DNA from: a virus
Reading direction: 5' to 3' (one strand)
IMG/VR virus record: IMGVR_UViG_3300034284_002793
Location: 1 to 64,000 of that record
Length of the DNA: 64,000 nt
The notes under the pieces were generated by a model. That model searched no databases. It was given only the letters and a program-made list of their open reading frames with translations, and had not been told where the DNA came from. This document shows positions 6,185 through 14,657 of this stretch, one piece after another. The translations under genes and the position numbers were made by a program. The stretch's first letter is position 1; each line of letters opens with the position of its first letter.

Positions 6185-6586
6185 ATGGTAGTAAAAACAT
6201 TTTTTATTTGCCTTAGTGCGGTTTTAGTTCTCGGACTATTGCCTCATTATTCTACAAAGCCGCCAGAGGAAGATTTTGTACTCAATAATGGCTGTTTAAT
6301 CTATTCTATTCAATATCAGCACGCACTAAAGGCTAAAAAAATACTTGGCGAATCAGAAGTTTGGGCTAAAGTTATAATGTACAAAGTATTGGGGGCAAAA
6401 GCGGGACATGCTGTTACTCTGTATATTTATAAAAACTCTACATATGTGTATGATCCGGCATTTGCAAGCTATCAATTGGCGCAATTTCCTGTATACAATC
6501 CATACAAGGTTGCAAAAATGATGCATCCAATGAATGATATTGTATGGGCTGAATATGCAGAGAATGTGATGCTATATAACCCTTAA
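6185..6586 (+). CDS. exported protein with Cys-His-Asp arrangement
   Basis: 133 aa. N-terminal signal or anchor (MVVKTFFICLSAVLVLGLLP), then an outer domain. NNGCLIYS, then GHAVTLYIY, then VYDPAF places Cys, His and Asp in the order used by papain-like and transglutaminase-like cysteine hydrolases. The spacing fits a small fold of that kind, but I cannot name the family. It has its own box 8 nt upstream and is convergent with the 6591-7919 virion gene (4 nt apart). Peptidase activity is a hypothesis. Confidence 0.65.
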   Translation: MVVKTFFICLSAVLVLGLLPHYSTKPPEEDFVLNNGCLIYSIQYQHALKAKKILGESEVWAKVIMYKVLGAKAGHAVTLYIYKNSTYVYDPAFASYQLAQFPVYNPYKVAKMMHPMNDIVWAEYAENVMLYNP

Positions 6587-6590
6587 TTTT

Positions 6591-7919
6591 TTATCTAGTT
6601 TCGCGCCACTGAAGACTGGTTAATACATTTGTAGTATTTCCTGGCCCAGTAGCAGCATTTTTTAATAAAACGGCAAATATATTGCTGTCCGTGCTGTCTA
6701 TGTTTTGACTAATATAATTTCTTTTAGCGCTAGAAACATTTGCTAAACTTGAAGATACTCCAGCAGTATTGCCAACCCCAACTGCGTTTACCGTAATAAA
6801 TCCAGCATCAAATAAATTTCCGCCATTTAAATTAAATCCAGTCGCTGTAATATTATATTCTACAACACTTGAATCGTCTACGCTTTGCCAAGATCCTCCA
6901 ATTAAAGAAGCACCACTTGGTAGGCGCCAAAATTCATAAGAGCAAAGTTGGTCGGCACTATAAAGTTGGGAAGATCCCAATCTAACAACACTTCTATTTG
7001 GTGCCCCATAATATCCAGTTTTTAATCTTATTGCAATAACTGGCATTGTAGATCCAGCTGTTATATTTCTATATCCAGTAGTTCTTGCTGCAAAATCTAC
7101 ACCAGCTTCACTATAACCACCTTCGCTCACTACTGTTGCACAAATTTGATCCATAGAAGATATTCCAGTCGTTCCATTACTATAGTTTCTAATTTCACAA
7201 CGAATCGGCAAATTAGGATTGCTCCAATATACAGTGTTTTTATTATTACTATTATAAAATTCGTGAGCAATAATCGTATTGCCATCATGTACAAATCCCG
7301 CACGTACGCGACCAACTCCAAGCCATTGATAATCAGCTGTAAATAATTGGGTTTTAGTAATATCTAAATTAAAAGCTGATGGGCCAGTTCCATCACAGCG
7401 ATCTTTATTCCAAGCGGATTGTGGAATTACCGTATTTTGAACACTTCCAGATACGTCACTTCTTAATACGATAGCTAAGCTACCATCGCCGCTATGTTGG
7501 AAAAATATCCCATTATAATCATCATACAAGCCAATCCTTTTATTAGTTCCAGATCTGGGAGGGTGAGAATTAAAGCTTTGTAGTGTTAATTGGCTTTTAC
7601 CAGCCATATAGTGATGGTACATGCGGCTTTGATGAATTACATAATCATTTGCGCCAGTGCCAACTGTTAGAATAGCTTTTGCTTGCTTTACATTGAATGC
7701 AATATTAGATTGCGTGCCGCTAGTTTTAGTTAAAAGCTCTGTTTCTTCTCCGTAAACATGAGTATAGTCAGCCAACGTGTATTGCTCTGATACTCTTTGG
7801 CGACCAAAAGCATCTATTGTTCCATCTTTGTACAAATTTTGTACATTCAGAACGCCGTCAGTAACTGAAACTTTTATTGGTGCGTCTTGATATTCTTTTT
7901 CTATTCTATAGATGTGCAT
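6591..7919 (-). CDS. virion structural protein, probable tail or fibre
   Basis: 442 aa. The N-terminus has DAFGRQRVSEQYTLADYTHV, a segment I recall from structural proteins of several large myoviruses, followed by a long beta-rich region with many Gly, Ser and Thr. No enzymatic motif, signal or membrane segment. It has its own GTGTAA box (15-nt spacing) and follows a terminator, so it is transcribed separately from the lysis genes. The exact virion position cannot be assigned. Confidence 0.75.
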   Translation of the reverse strand: MHIYRIEKEYQDAPIKVSVTDGVLNVQNLYKDGTIDAFGRQRVSEQYTLADYTHVYGEETELLTKTSGTQSNIAFNVKQAKAILTVGTGANDYVIHQSRMYHHYMAGKSQLTLQSFNSHPPRSGTNKRIGLYDDYNGIFFQHSGDGSLAIVLRSDVSGSVQNTVIPQSAWNKDRCDGTGPSAFNLDITKTQLFTADYQWLGVGRVRAGFVHDGNTIIAHEFYNSNNKNTVYWSNPNLPIRCEIRNYSNGTTGISSMDQICATVVSEGGYSEAGVDFAARTTGYRNITAGSTMPVIAIRLKTGYYGAPNRSVVRLGSSQLYSADQLCSYEFWRLPSGASLIGGSWQSVDDSSVVEYNITATGFNLNGGNLFDAGFITVNAVGVGNTAGVSSSLANVSSAKRNYISQNIDSTDSNIFAVLLKNAATGPGNTTNVLTSLQWRETR

Positions 7920-7934
7920 AATTATATATATTAA

Positions 7935-7940
7935 TTACAC
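7935..7940 (-). promoter_or_regulatory. GTGTAA box, 15 nt before ATG
   Basis: GTGTAA followed by a 15-nt AT-only spacer and the ATG at 7919. It lies just downstream of the terminator at 7968-7995, as a promoter for a new unit should. Confidence 0.55.
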
Positions 7941-7967
7941 ACAATAAAATTAAAAAAAATTAAAAAT

Positions 7968-7995
7968 ATCCCCCACGCGCGAACGCATGAGGGAT
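7968..7995 (-). terminator. terminator with UUCG tetraloop
   Basis: The minus strand reads ATCCCTCATGCG, loop TTCG, CGCGTGGGGGAT: 12 consecutive pairs including two G-T pairs, then ATTTTTAATTTTTTTT. A very stable intrinsic terminator that ends the lysis operon. Confidence 0.92.
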
Positions 7996-8017
7996 TATAT
8001 ATTTTATTTATTATTTA

Positions 8018-8176
8018 TTAAAATAAAGCCATTATGGTTTTTTTGGCCCAACGAAATAATCCGAAAAAAATCTTACCGATTTCCTTCAAATCTTCCCGCT
8101 GTATTGTTCCTGCATAGCCAATTGATCCATAAGGACCAAAAATGATCCCTAACTGGTGAGTTTGATAACGTTCCAT
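8018..8176 (-). CDS. small protein (52 aa) after the endolysin gene
   Basis: 52 aa, MERYQTHQLG to KKTIMALF. It is preceded by AAAGGAGGTG, the best Shine-Dalgarno site in the window, 11 nt before the ATG, and followed by a strong terminator. There is a Gly/aromatic-rich N-terminal half (LGIIFGPYGSIGYAG) and an amphipathic basic C-terminal half. It may be a small membrane-active lysis factor, but no family is recognised. Its efficient initiation site contrasts with the leaderless-type neighbours. Confidence 0.75.
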   Translation of the reverse strand: MERYQTHQLGIIFGPYGSIGYAGTIQREDLKEIGKIFFGLFRWAKKTIMALF

Positions 8177-8245
8177 TAAGATTAGCACCTCCTTTCATAT
8201 ACTGTATATTACAGCAATTTAGGTGCCAATCAAGTTACAATTTTG

Positions 8246-8941
8246 TTATAAATAGGCTGCTTGGAAGTGCATCCAGTCATAATTACGCCTTCTACCCAAG
8301 CTTGTCCAGCCCTCAGCTTCTACAATTTTCCAGAATGGTTCATATTCTTTCTTGCTAAATGTAGCTTTGGGACTGCTCCATTTTAATTGATTATTGTCGG
8401 GATCAAGGTCAATTGCAGCGCCCCAACTGTGTATTGACCAAGCTGATCCGCCGCGCATTTTACGAACATTCAAGCATCCGCCAAACATATTTAATCTTAA
8501 TTTCTCAATATCTTTTTCGCCATATGTTTTTAATGTATTATCAAAAATAATACCAAGCGATTGTGCAACTTTTTGATTGCATGTAATTCTTGATAGTGTG
8601 GTTGATGGCGCCCATGCTAGTTTTATTTTATATGGCAACTCTAGCTTGATTTGATTTTCGCCAACCGAACCATAAAAATCAACCATACTATTGTAGTCTT
8701 GTTTTGGCCAGCGTTGTGATAGTGGTGTATTTTTTGAAACGTTTGTTACAAATTTCCAAGTCTTGGGACCAACAACACCATCTGCCTTTAATCCGTTTTT
8801 AAGCTGAAATTTTAAAGTTTCACGCTCTGTTGCTGGGCCAAAAGCACCATCAACATATGGAATTTTATAACCAGTGCTTTGTAGAAACAATTGCCATTGT
8901 TTTACTTCTTCTCCAAAACTACCTTTTTTCAAAGCTTCCAT
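8246..8941 (-). CDS. endolysin: peptidoglycan-binding domain plus M15 peptidase
   Basis: 231 aa. Residues about 5-65 form a PG_binding_1 repeat domain (GSFGEEVKQWQLFLQ, VDGAFGPATERETLKFQ, DGVVGPKTW). Residues about 145-230 form an M15/VanY-type zinc carboxypeptidase: SIHSWGAAIDLD supplies the H-(x)n-D metal ligands and DWMHFQ the final His. It should cut peptide stems of host murein. No signal peptide, so release depends on the upstream holin-like gene, with which it shares one nucleotide (8941). Confidence 0.92.
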   Translation of the reverse strand: MEALKKGSFGEEVKQWQLFLQSTGYKIPYVDGAFGPATERETLKFQLKNGLKADGVVGPKTWKFVTNVSKNTPLSQRWPKQDYNSMVDFYGSVGENQIKLELPYKIKLAWAPSTTLSRITCNQKVAQSLGIIFDNTLKTYGEKDIEKLRLNMFGGCLNVRKMRGGSAWSIHSWGAAIDLDPDNNQLKWSSPKATFSKKEYEPFWKIVEAEGWTSLGRRRNYDWMHFQAAYL

Positions 8942-9420
8942 TACTGTTTGCCCTCCTGATCAAATACCCATTCTATGGGAGCATAGGATGGATCGTCTTT
9001 GTATTTTTCTGCATAAACAATTGTTTGCTCTTCTATAATTTTTTCTTCCCTTTGTTCGGATGTTAATAGGGAATCTAAATTAACACTTGATGAGCTGCCA
9101 TACTTGAGATCAATCGCGGCTTGTACCCCAATGTAAGAAGCTACAATGATTGCTACAATTTCAATGGTCTTTGTAAAAATAGTAACATAACCAGCAATAA
9201 GTTCATTTCTGCTTGGTAATAAAAATAATATACCAACAGATGTCAGATAAAAAAACAATAAACCAACAAAAGAAGAAAATGCTAAGAAAAATTTTTTAGA
9301 CTTGAAGTGATTTTCTTTTCGTAGTGAGCTTTGTAACTCGATTGGGGTTCCTGGCGGAACGCGATTCGATGTTAAAAAAGAAGCTGCACTGCTTGCGATA
9401 TTTTTTAAGTTACCCCACAT
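8941..9420 (-). CDS. holin-like membrane protein
   Basis: 159 aa from ATG 9420, just after the stop of the upstream gene; a start at 9468 would overlap that gene by 47 nt. Two membrane segments (about residues 45-66, FFLAFSSFVGLLFFYLTSVG, and 78-98, GYVTIFTKTIEIVAIIVASY) are followed by an acidic cytoplasmic-type tail (EQREEKIIEEQ). Position directly before the endolysin and two-helix topology support a holin or holin partner. No sequence family is recognised. Confidence 0.7.
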   Translation of the reverse strand: MWGNLKNIASSAASFLTSNRVPPGTPIELQSSLRKENHFKSKKFFLAFSSFVGLLFFYLTSVGILFLLPSRNELIAGYVTIFTKTIEIVAIIVASYIGVQAAIDLKYGSSSSVNLDSLLTSEQREEKIIEEQTIVYAEKYKDDPSYAPIEWVFDQEGKQ

Positions 9421-9421
9421 A

Positions 9422-9940
9422 TTATAAAAATACCCAAACAAGTGTTGCGAATAATCCAGCACCGCCAATTGGAACTAGTAAGCTGTATGGTGGAGGAACA
9501 AAGCTCATAATTTGCAAGCCCAAAAGTACGCCGACTGCGCCAGCTATAATTGCAGCAATCCATTTAAGACGGTGATAGCGCTTGATTGCATTAGTGTATT
9601 TTTCAAGCCATTTTTGCGCTTCGGCTTGCTGAACAACGCCCCACTCTTTTAATGCGTCAATATCTTTTTTAAGTTTATCAATTTGTAAAAAGCTGTCTTT
9701 TAAATTACCGTTTGCTTTACTTAAGTTATCTTTAAGTTTTGCATTTTCCGACTTGGCAACTCTTAATTCCGATTGCAATTCTTTAACAATTTGTTTTGCA
9801 TCTTGAACTGGAGTTTTAGACTTTTGCACAACTGCGACTGGTGTTGGCTGTGCTTTTGGCTTTGGCTTGAACCAATTGAATTGGCTGTAGCCAGTGCTTG
9901 TTAGGATTAATAATAAAACTATTGGTACTAATTTTTTCAT
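9422..9940 (-). CDS. inner-membrane spanin-like coiled-coil protein
   Basis: 172 aa. N-terminal signal or anchor (MKKLVPIVLLLILTSTGYSQ), Pro-rich linker (KPKPKAQPTPVAVV), a coiled coil of about 70 residues (ELQSELRVAKSENAKLKDNL and on), then two C-terminal hydrophobic stretches. Coiled coil plus anchor next to a small lipoprotein gene resembles a two-component spanin that fuses inner and outer membranes in the last step of lysis. The two extra C-terminal hydrophobic segments are not typical of i-spanins, so the call is tentative. Confidence 0.6.
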   Translation of the reverse strand: MKKLVPIVLLLILTSTGYSQFNWFKPKPKAQPTPVAVVQKSKTPVQDAKQIVKELQSELRVAKSENAKLKDNLSKANGNLKDSFLQIDKLKKDIDALKEWGVVQQAEAQKWLEKYTNAIKRYHRLKWIAAIIAGAVGVLLGLQIMSFVPPPYSLLVPIGGAGLFATLVWVFL

Positions 9941-10212
9941 TTGATTGGTTCCTTTACTATTTTGGAGCTGGACTGTTCCTCGATTTGCTCAAGAAGCTTT
10001 TCAAGCCGCTCGGCCAATGTTAGTGCTGTTTCTACCTTGTCGCCAACAATTGTGTTGGATTCTCCAGCTTTGGCAAGATCTTCTTGTGTTTTTTCCAAGG
10101 ATTGTATAACTTCGCCTGTATTGGCAATTGGCGGAGCTGCCTTTTTGTGATCTGGATTCAAGCATACGCATCCAGTTAAAAATGGAATAATAATTAATAA
10201 AAAATACCTCAT
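9937..10212 (-). CDS. o-spanin-like lipoprotein
   Basis: 91 aa. MRYFLLIIIPFLTGC is a lipoprotein signal with lipobox FLTGC (Cys15). The mature part is acidic and helical (EKTQEDLAKAGESN, ERLEKLLEQIEEQSS). It overlaps the start of the coiled-coil gene by 4 nt and is first in the lysis operon. Size and context suit an outer-membrane spanin subunit, which implies a Gram-negative host. Alternative: an unrelated envelope lipoprotein. Confidence 0.7.
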   Translation of the reverse strand: MRYFLLIIIPFLTGCVCLNPDHKKAAPPIANTGEVIQSLEKTQEDLAKAGESNTIVGDKVETALTLAERLEKLLEQIEEQSSSKIVKEPIK

Positions 10213-10220
10213 ACTATTCT

Positions 10221-10226
10221 TTACAC
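10221..10226 (-). promoter_or_regulatory. GTGTAA box, 8 nt before ATG (lysis operon)
   Basis: GTGTAA followed by AGAATAGT and the ATG at 10212. It heads the lysis operon 10212-8018. Confidence 0.55.
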
Positions 10227-10254
10227 CAAATATTATTGGGTTAGAATTAAATAA

Positions 10255-10686
10255 TTAATTGGCAGAAAGTGTTTGCGCTGCTTCTCCGCTAGTTTCAGCA
10301 TAAGTAAATGGTGCGGATGGAAAGCTACTAGATGATTGTGCAAACATCATAGCCTCTAACCATTGTTTGGACGCTTCCATTTTTGGACCAAGTGTTTTTC
10401 CTTGAGATAGGATAGCCTGTTCAAGGCGCATTAGTGCTATGACTTCGAGATTTGTGAAGTATTTGCCGACCCACTCCTCTGCCGTGTAGGTTGGAAGGGT
10501 TAGGTTTTCAACCAGCCACCCGCCATTGCCCCAAACTAAAAATTGCGTTTCTGGATTATACTCTGGCTCTGGCGGTGTTAGTTGCCAATTATTGGCTTTT
10601 GGATTGCCATTATTAATCCAACCATCCATAGTTTCGTCACTAATGTCGCGCCTTTCAAAGGTTAATGTGTTGTAATAATTTTTCAT
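10255..10686 (-). CDS. tail-fibre-associated protein, possible chaperone
   Basis: 143 aa from ATG 10686, 2 nt after the stop of the LamG protein gene. It starts MKNYYNTLTFERRDISDETM. The middle (PPEPEYNPETQFLVWGNGGW) resembles the conserved part of small tail-fibre assembly proteins placed after fibre genes, as I recall that group. The C-terminal half is helical (LEVIALMRLEQAIL) with a Ser-rich tail. The last gene of the 14.6-10.2 kb fibre operon. Confidence 0.6.
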   Translation of the reverse strand: MKNYYNTLTFERRDISDETMDGWINNGNPKANNWQLTPPEPEYNPETQFLVWGNGGWLVENLTLPTYTAEEWVGKYFTNLEVIALMRLEQAILSQGKTLGPKMEASKQWLEAMMFAQSSSSFPSAPFTYAETSGEAAQTLSAN

Positions 10687-10690
10687 AATT

Positions 10691-11341
10691 TTATGCGTAA
10701 ACTCTTGGATGTGCGGTAACTGTTGGACCATTATTCGCTGTGAGGATTAGGCCACCTTTAGTGTCTATCAAATCTCTAACTAAAGGCGCATAAAATACTA
10801 AATTTTGAGGTCTAATTTTATTACAAGTAACGCCCTTAGCTAATGAGATAATTTCTGACTGGGTAAGCGCTACGTTCCACGCGCCAACCTCTGCAATAAT
10901 ACCCTCTAACCATCCAGCTGTTGCAGTGTTTGTAAAATTGGCTCCAATATTTATATTAGTAATATTTAGAGCTCCGGCAACCGTTGTATTCGTTGATGTT
11001 GTTGTTCCATTTAAATAAATTGAACGAGAGGATGTGGAATTAAATACAGCTGCTCCATGATAAAAATTATTAGCTATTACAGAGCCAGGAGGAGTATCTG
11101 CGGTACCGAGCCCAGCAGTGCTGTTATGTAATGCGCGTAAAAAGGTACTGTTAGCTGGCACAACCATTCGGTATGAGTTGGAGGTAGAGCCGAAACTAAA
11201 GTTATTTAGTTGAACAATTACTTGTAAGGCAGATCTTGGAACTGTTGTTAATCTAAACCAAGCAGCTAGAGTTAAGGGAAGATTTGTTACTGGAGCAATG
11301 GCTGATATGCTTTGAGTAGTTCCGTTAAAATTATAAGCCAT
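10691..11341 (-). CDS. LamG/concanavalin-like virion protein
   Basis: 216 aa forming one LamG-like jelly roll: starts MAYNFNGTTQSISAIAP, then LTLAAWFRLTTVP, HGAAVFNSTSSRSIYLNG, and the closing EVGAWNVALTQSEIISLAKG that is typical of phage LamG domains. The short C-terminal tail begins LVFYAPLVRDL. It lies between fibre genes and probably binds host surface glycans. No signal peptide. Confidence 0.8.
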   Translation of the reverse strand: MAYNFNGTTQSISAIAPVTNLPLTLAAWFRLTTVPRSALQVIVQLNNFSFGSTSNSYRMVVPANSTFLRALHNSTAGLGTADTPPGSVIANNFYHGAAVFNSTSSRSIYLNGTTTSTNTTVAGALNITNINIGANFTNTATAGWLEGIIAEVGAWNVALTQSEIISLAKGVTCNKIRPQNLVFYAPLVRDLIDTKGGLILTANNGPTVTAHPRVYA

Positions 11342-11342
11342 A

Positions 11343-12422
11343 TTATACCGCCCTCACTTCAATAAAATTTATCTCAGCATCTCCAAGCATCGTATCATTC
11401 ACAGTGTCCGCACTATTTCTAAAAACAAGCATTCGGTAAAAACTGCCAGTGGTCAGCCCGTTAATACCAGTGCATGTTATTTGGGTTACTGTTGGAACGC
11501 CATTTGTGGCATTTGCCACACCGCTACCAAAACCAGCAACGTCAAAACTATCAATGTCTAAATCTGTATTTAGATTCATAAATCGTGCGCCCCAAACACA
11601 ACTTCCGCTAGTTCCTGATACTGCAGACCAATTAATCCTAACATTTAATCCATTTGAAATATTTGCCGTATCTGGTATTGATCCAACAAAAGTTCCGGAC
11701 TCTGTGAGCGTATCATCAAAATCTAAAACTAAAATTGAATTGCGCGTATCGAATTGTGCGAAACCTGTAGATGGCGGTTGATTTTGAGATGGTGTAAATT
11801 TATCAATTATTTTTGATATATCTTGTTTGTATGCAACGTTGCCAGTTTGATTAAAAGTTATCTTGCCATTGCCAATAGCAGCGCCATTTAAAAACTCTAA
11901 AGAGTATACATTTCCAGCATCACCTCTTAAAATAAAAGCTGCGTCATCAAGCTCTGGGGATTCAGATGCTTCTTGTGGTGGAATTGCAAACCTAATTTTG
12001 TTTATGCCATTATTAATAGTTAAAAATGGATTATCGTACGTGTTGGTCGTGCCAGTATTATAAATACTTATATTTCCATTAAGTATTGATAATGGTCCAT
12101 TATAACTTGGCTGGCCACCACCATACTGAAAACTGCCGTCATTCATTTTTGCTGCTATAACCTCATCATTATCAGTAATAAGGCCAAGCTCGCCACTGAT
12201 ACTGTCATCTGATATTGAAACAGTACCGTTAAGACCCATACCAAAATGGGATAATTGGCTATAAAAAGTTTTAATTCCACTAATTGTTTGATCACCAGTT
12301 GTAAAAACAACATTCTCTACAGATCCGCCAGCAGCCTCGCCCTGTAATAGAACGCCAGTACCATTAACCGTTGGTCGATTTTGTACTTCTAAATATCCAA
12401 TCTGTAAACGCTCATTAATCAT
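11343..12422 (-). CDS. tail fibre/adhesin subunit
   Basis: 359 aa. The N-terminus carries NRPTVNGTGVLLQGEAA and VVFTTGDQTISGIKTF, repeats shared with the genes at 12538, 17992 and 25385, so these proteins belong to one fibre complex. The remainder is beta-rich with a GELGLITDNDEVIAAKM segment also found in the 25385 protein. Its C-terminal 150 residues are unique. Upstream lies a 96-nt folded RNA element instead of a GTGTAA box. Confidence 0.8.
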   Translation of the reverse strand: MINERLQIGYLEVQNRPTVNGTGVLLQGEAAGGSVENVVFTTGDQTISGIKTFYSQLSHFGMGLNGTVSISDDSISGELGLITDNDEVIAAKMNDGSFQYGGGQPSYNGPLSILNGNISIYNTGTTNTYDNPFLTINNGINKIRFAIPPQEASESPELDDAAFILRGDAGNVYSLEFLNGAAIGNGKITFNQTGNVAYKQDISKIIDKFTPSQNQPPSTGFAQFDTRNSILVLDFDDTLTESGTFVGSIPDTANISNGLNVRINWSAVSGTSGSCVWGARFMNLNTDLDIDSFDVAGFGSGVANATNGVPTVTQITCTGINGLTTGSFYRMLVFRNSADTVNDTMLGDAEINFIEVRAV

Positions 12423-12436
12423 ATTTTATTATTTAA

Positions 12437-12532
12437 TATACCAACAAGGACTGGCCTTTGTGGCAGTCCACATGAAATCATTTTTGCATGAAATCACGTA
12501 GGCATAGCTATGAACTAGCCCTTGTTGATATA
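12437..12532 (-). other. structured intergenic RNA element
   Basis: A closing stem pairs 12437-12449 with 12520-12532 (13 positions, one mismatch). It encloses a hairpin at 12448-12469 (GGACT/AGTCC, bulged G, GCC/GGC). Inside are two direct copies of TGATTTCATG and a perfect CATAGCTATG palindrome. It fills the gap between two fibre genes and ends 14 nt before ATG 12422. There is no U run, so it is not a plain terminator. RNA processing site, attenuator or translational control element are possible. Confidence 0.6.
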
Positions 12533-12537
12533 CTATT

Positions 12538-14592
12538 TTACCAATGTTTAAATTCTGATCCATTTGGTCCCTTATCTATTAATATTACACGTTCTTTTTG
12601 TACAAAATTATAATTTGCCCCACTTAATGTAAATATTGGAGTATTGTTATTTATATCCAGACCGCTAATTACGCATGGGTTGTTATCGGCTTCAAAATCA
12701 AAACGTAAATTCATACAAGTTCCTTGGACAAATGGAAAGCTATTTGGCCTACTAAATAATATATATCTTATTCCTCCGCCATTTGGCACACTAATATCAT
12801 AAAATGTTTCTAATCTGCGCGTTTTGGGCCTGATAATTGGACAATTTGTTGTATCGTATCCTGCTGATAAAACAAATCTTTCATAGCCATTTCCAACTGT
12901 AGAATTATAACGTACTTTTCTTATTGCCTTTCCTGAATAATTGCTATCATCTGGAAATTTTATAAGATTGCGATTTGATGGACCGCCATTGTAATCAACA
13001 ATAACCCCAGGGTTTACTTTTAATGTTTTAGAATAGGGGTTAACATTGCCTATTCCTTCTGATAGGGGTTCTTCAAAATATAAATTAACAAGATCACCAT
13101 TCTCCATTCCTGATTTATGAATTTGACTTGTTAAAATATTTTCTTGTTGAAGATATTGATCTGTCTTATTAGTTTGTATATAATATTTATGCAAACCATT
13201 ATTTATAATAAACCCGCTAGGGTTATCTTTCGTATAAAAGTTAGAAGTGTTTATTCCTGTTATAAAGCCGCTTGGATTGTTTCTTGGATATAGATTCGAT
13301 AAATCAACTCCTGTAATAAATCCGCTAGAATTAATGTTGTTAATTTGTTGTTGTAAATTAGATCCAGTAGATGCTAGATTTAAAATTGTAGCATATTTAT
13401 TATTTACAAATCCGCTATAATTTATTATGTCTTGAACGGCGGCAATGTCATTTAATACAGAGAGATCATCACTTCTTCTAGCTATGCCAAATTTAAATTT
13501 ATTACTATGATCAAAGCCAATGATTGGCCCATAATCATTTGCGCCAGTTAAGCCACTTCCAGTAACGAAGAATATGCCGCCATCTGTAGAGCCGCCTGTT
13601 AAATTTAATAAAATATAAGAGCTTTCTATAAAATTATTTTGTACATTGGCAATAAACTCTGTTCCAGTAACATACAAATCATGAATATAAACACTATTTC
13701 TAAATGTTTTTGTTCCATCAATAGTTTGATTGCCATAAACTAGTACAGAAACTCCACTTAAATTATTAATTTTAGAATCTAAATTTAGCCCAGTTAAGGC
13801 AAGATTAGAAATGCTGGCATAGTTACCTGTTAATGTTCCGCTAAGATTATTGATTTGTGCGGTTAGAGTAGATCCTGTCGCTGCTAGATTAGCGGTTGTG
13901 GCATATGAGCTTAAATTAACTCCTGTTATAAATCCACTTGGGTTGCTGCGCGGATATAGATGTGATAAATCTACGCCTGTAATAAAGCCACTACCATATA
14001 AATTATTAATTTGTTGCTGTAGATTAGACCCTGTTTGTGATAACTGAAGATCGCTGGCATAATTTAAATCAAGATTGTTTATTTGATTCTGTAAATTTTG
14101 CCCAGTACTTTGCAAATTTGCAACTGTTGCGTATGGAGATAAATTTACCCCTGTTATAAATCCACTTGGATTTGTATTCGGATAAAAATTGGAATTGCTA
14201 TATCCACTTAAATTATTAATTTGATTCTGTAGATTTAAGCCAGTGGATTGAAGATTGGTAATGGTGGAAAATGTACTATTGCTATATCCGCTTAAACTAT
14301 TTATTGCAGAATTTAAATTACTACCAGTTTGCGCCAGTAATCCGCTGAGTATATTTATTTCTGTTTGAGACGCATATCCAGTACCTAATTGATCTATTTG
14401 GTATTGTAAATGACCGCTGGCTCCCAATATGCTTAAATTTTCGACATTAGAAAGGCCAACATCTGATTTGTCTAATGTTACAAAGCCTATTCTTCCATTA
14501 ACGGCCTGAACTGGCGCATAATCTTGCTGCACCTCAATATATACCGCTTCTCCGGTAATGGGCTGAACTGTAACTAAAACTTCTTTTGCCAT
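12538..14592 (-). CDS. long tail fibre with tandem repeats
   Basis: 684 aa. The N-terminus VNGRIGFVTLDKSDVGLSNV is the typical phage fibre entry motif. Residues about 65-290 are built from repeats of the type LQSTGQNLQNQINNLSG and SGFITGVDLS. A central block (LILNLTGG-type, GGIFFVTGSG, GPIIGFDHS, FGIARRSDDLS) is almost the same as in the 17992 protein. The C-terminal 200 residues are unique and probably form the receptor-binding tip. GTGTAA box 15 nt upstream. Confidence 0.88.
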   Translation of the reverse strand: MAKEVLVTVQPITGEAVYIEVQQDYAPVQAVNGRIGFVTLDKSDVGLSNVENLSILGASGHLQYQIDQLGTGYASQTEINILSGLLAQTGSNLNSAINSLSGYSNSTFSTITNLQSTGLNLQNQINNLSGYSNSNFYPNTNPSGFITGVNLSPYATVANLQSTGQNLQNQINNLDLNYASDLQLSQTGSNLQQQINNLYGSGFITGVDLSHLYPRSNPSGFITGVNLSSYATTANLAATGSTLTAQINNLSGTLTGNYASISNLALTGLNLDSKINNLSGVSVLVYGNQTIDGTKTFRNSVYIHDLYVTGTEFIANVQNNFIESSYILLNLTGGSTDGGIFFVTGSGLTGANDYGPIIGFDHSNKFKFGIARRSDDLSVLNDIAAVQDIINYSGFVNNKYATILNLASTGSNLQQQINNINSSGFITGVDLSNLYPRNNPSGFITGINTSNFYTKDNPSGFIINNGLHKYYIQTNKTDQYLQQENILTSQIHKSGMENGDLVNLYFEEPLSEGIGNVNPYSKTLKVNPGVIVDYNGGPSNRNLIKFPDDSNYSGKAIRKVRYNSTVGNGYERFVLSAGYDTTNCPIIRPKTRRLETFYDISVPNGGGIRYILFSRPNSFPFVQGTCMNLRFDFEADNNPCVISGLDINNNTPIFTLSGANYNFVQKERVILIDKGPNGSEFKHW

Positions 14593-14607
14593 GACTTTAT
14601 TATTACA

Positions 14608-14613
14608 TTACAC
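14608..14613 (-). promoter_or_regulatory. GTGTAA box, 15 nt before ATG
   Basis: GTGTAA, a 15-nt spacer (TGTAATAATAAAGTC) and the ATG at 14592. The box heads the fibre operon 14592-10255. Confidence 0.55.
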
Positions 14614-14657
14614 CTCTAGTGCAATATATTTTTTAATTAATTAATCGATTAAAATAA

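Noticed and set aside
8394-9575. Plus-strand open frames antisense to the lysis genes
   Set aside because: Low-complexity shadows of the coding minus strand; no start signals.
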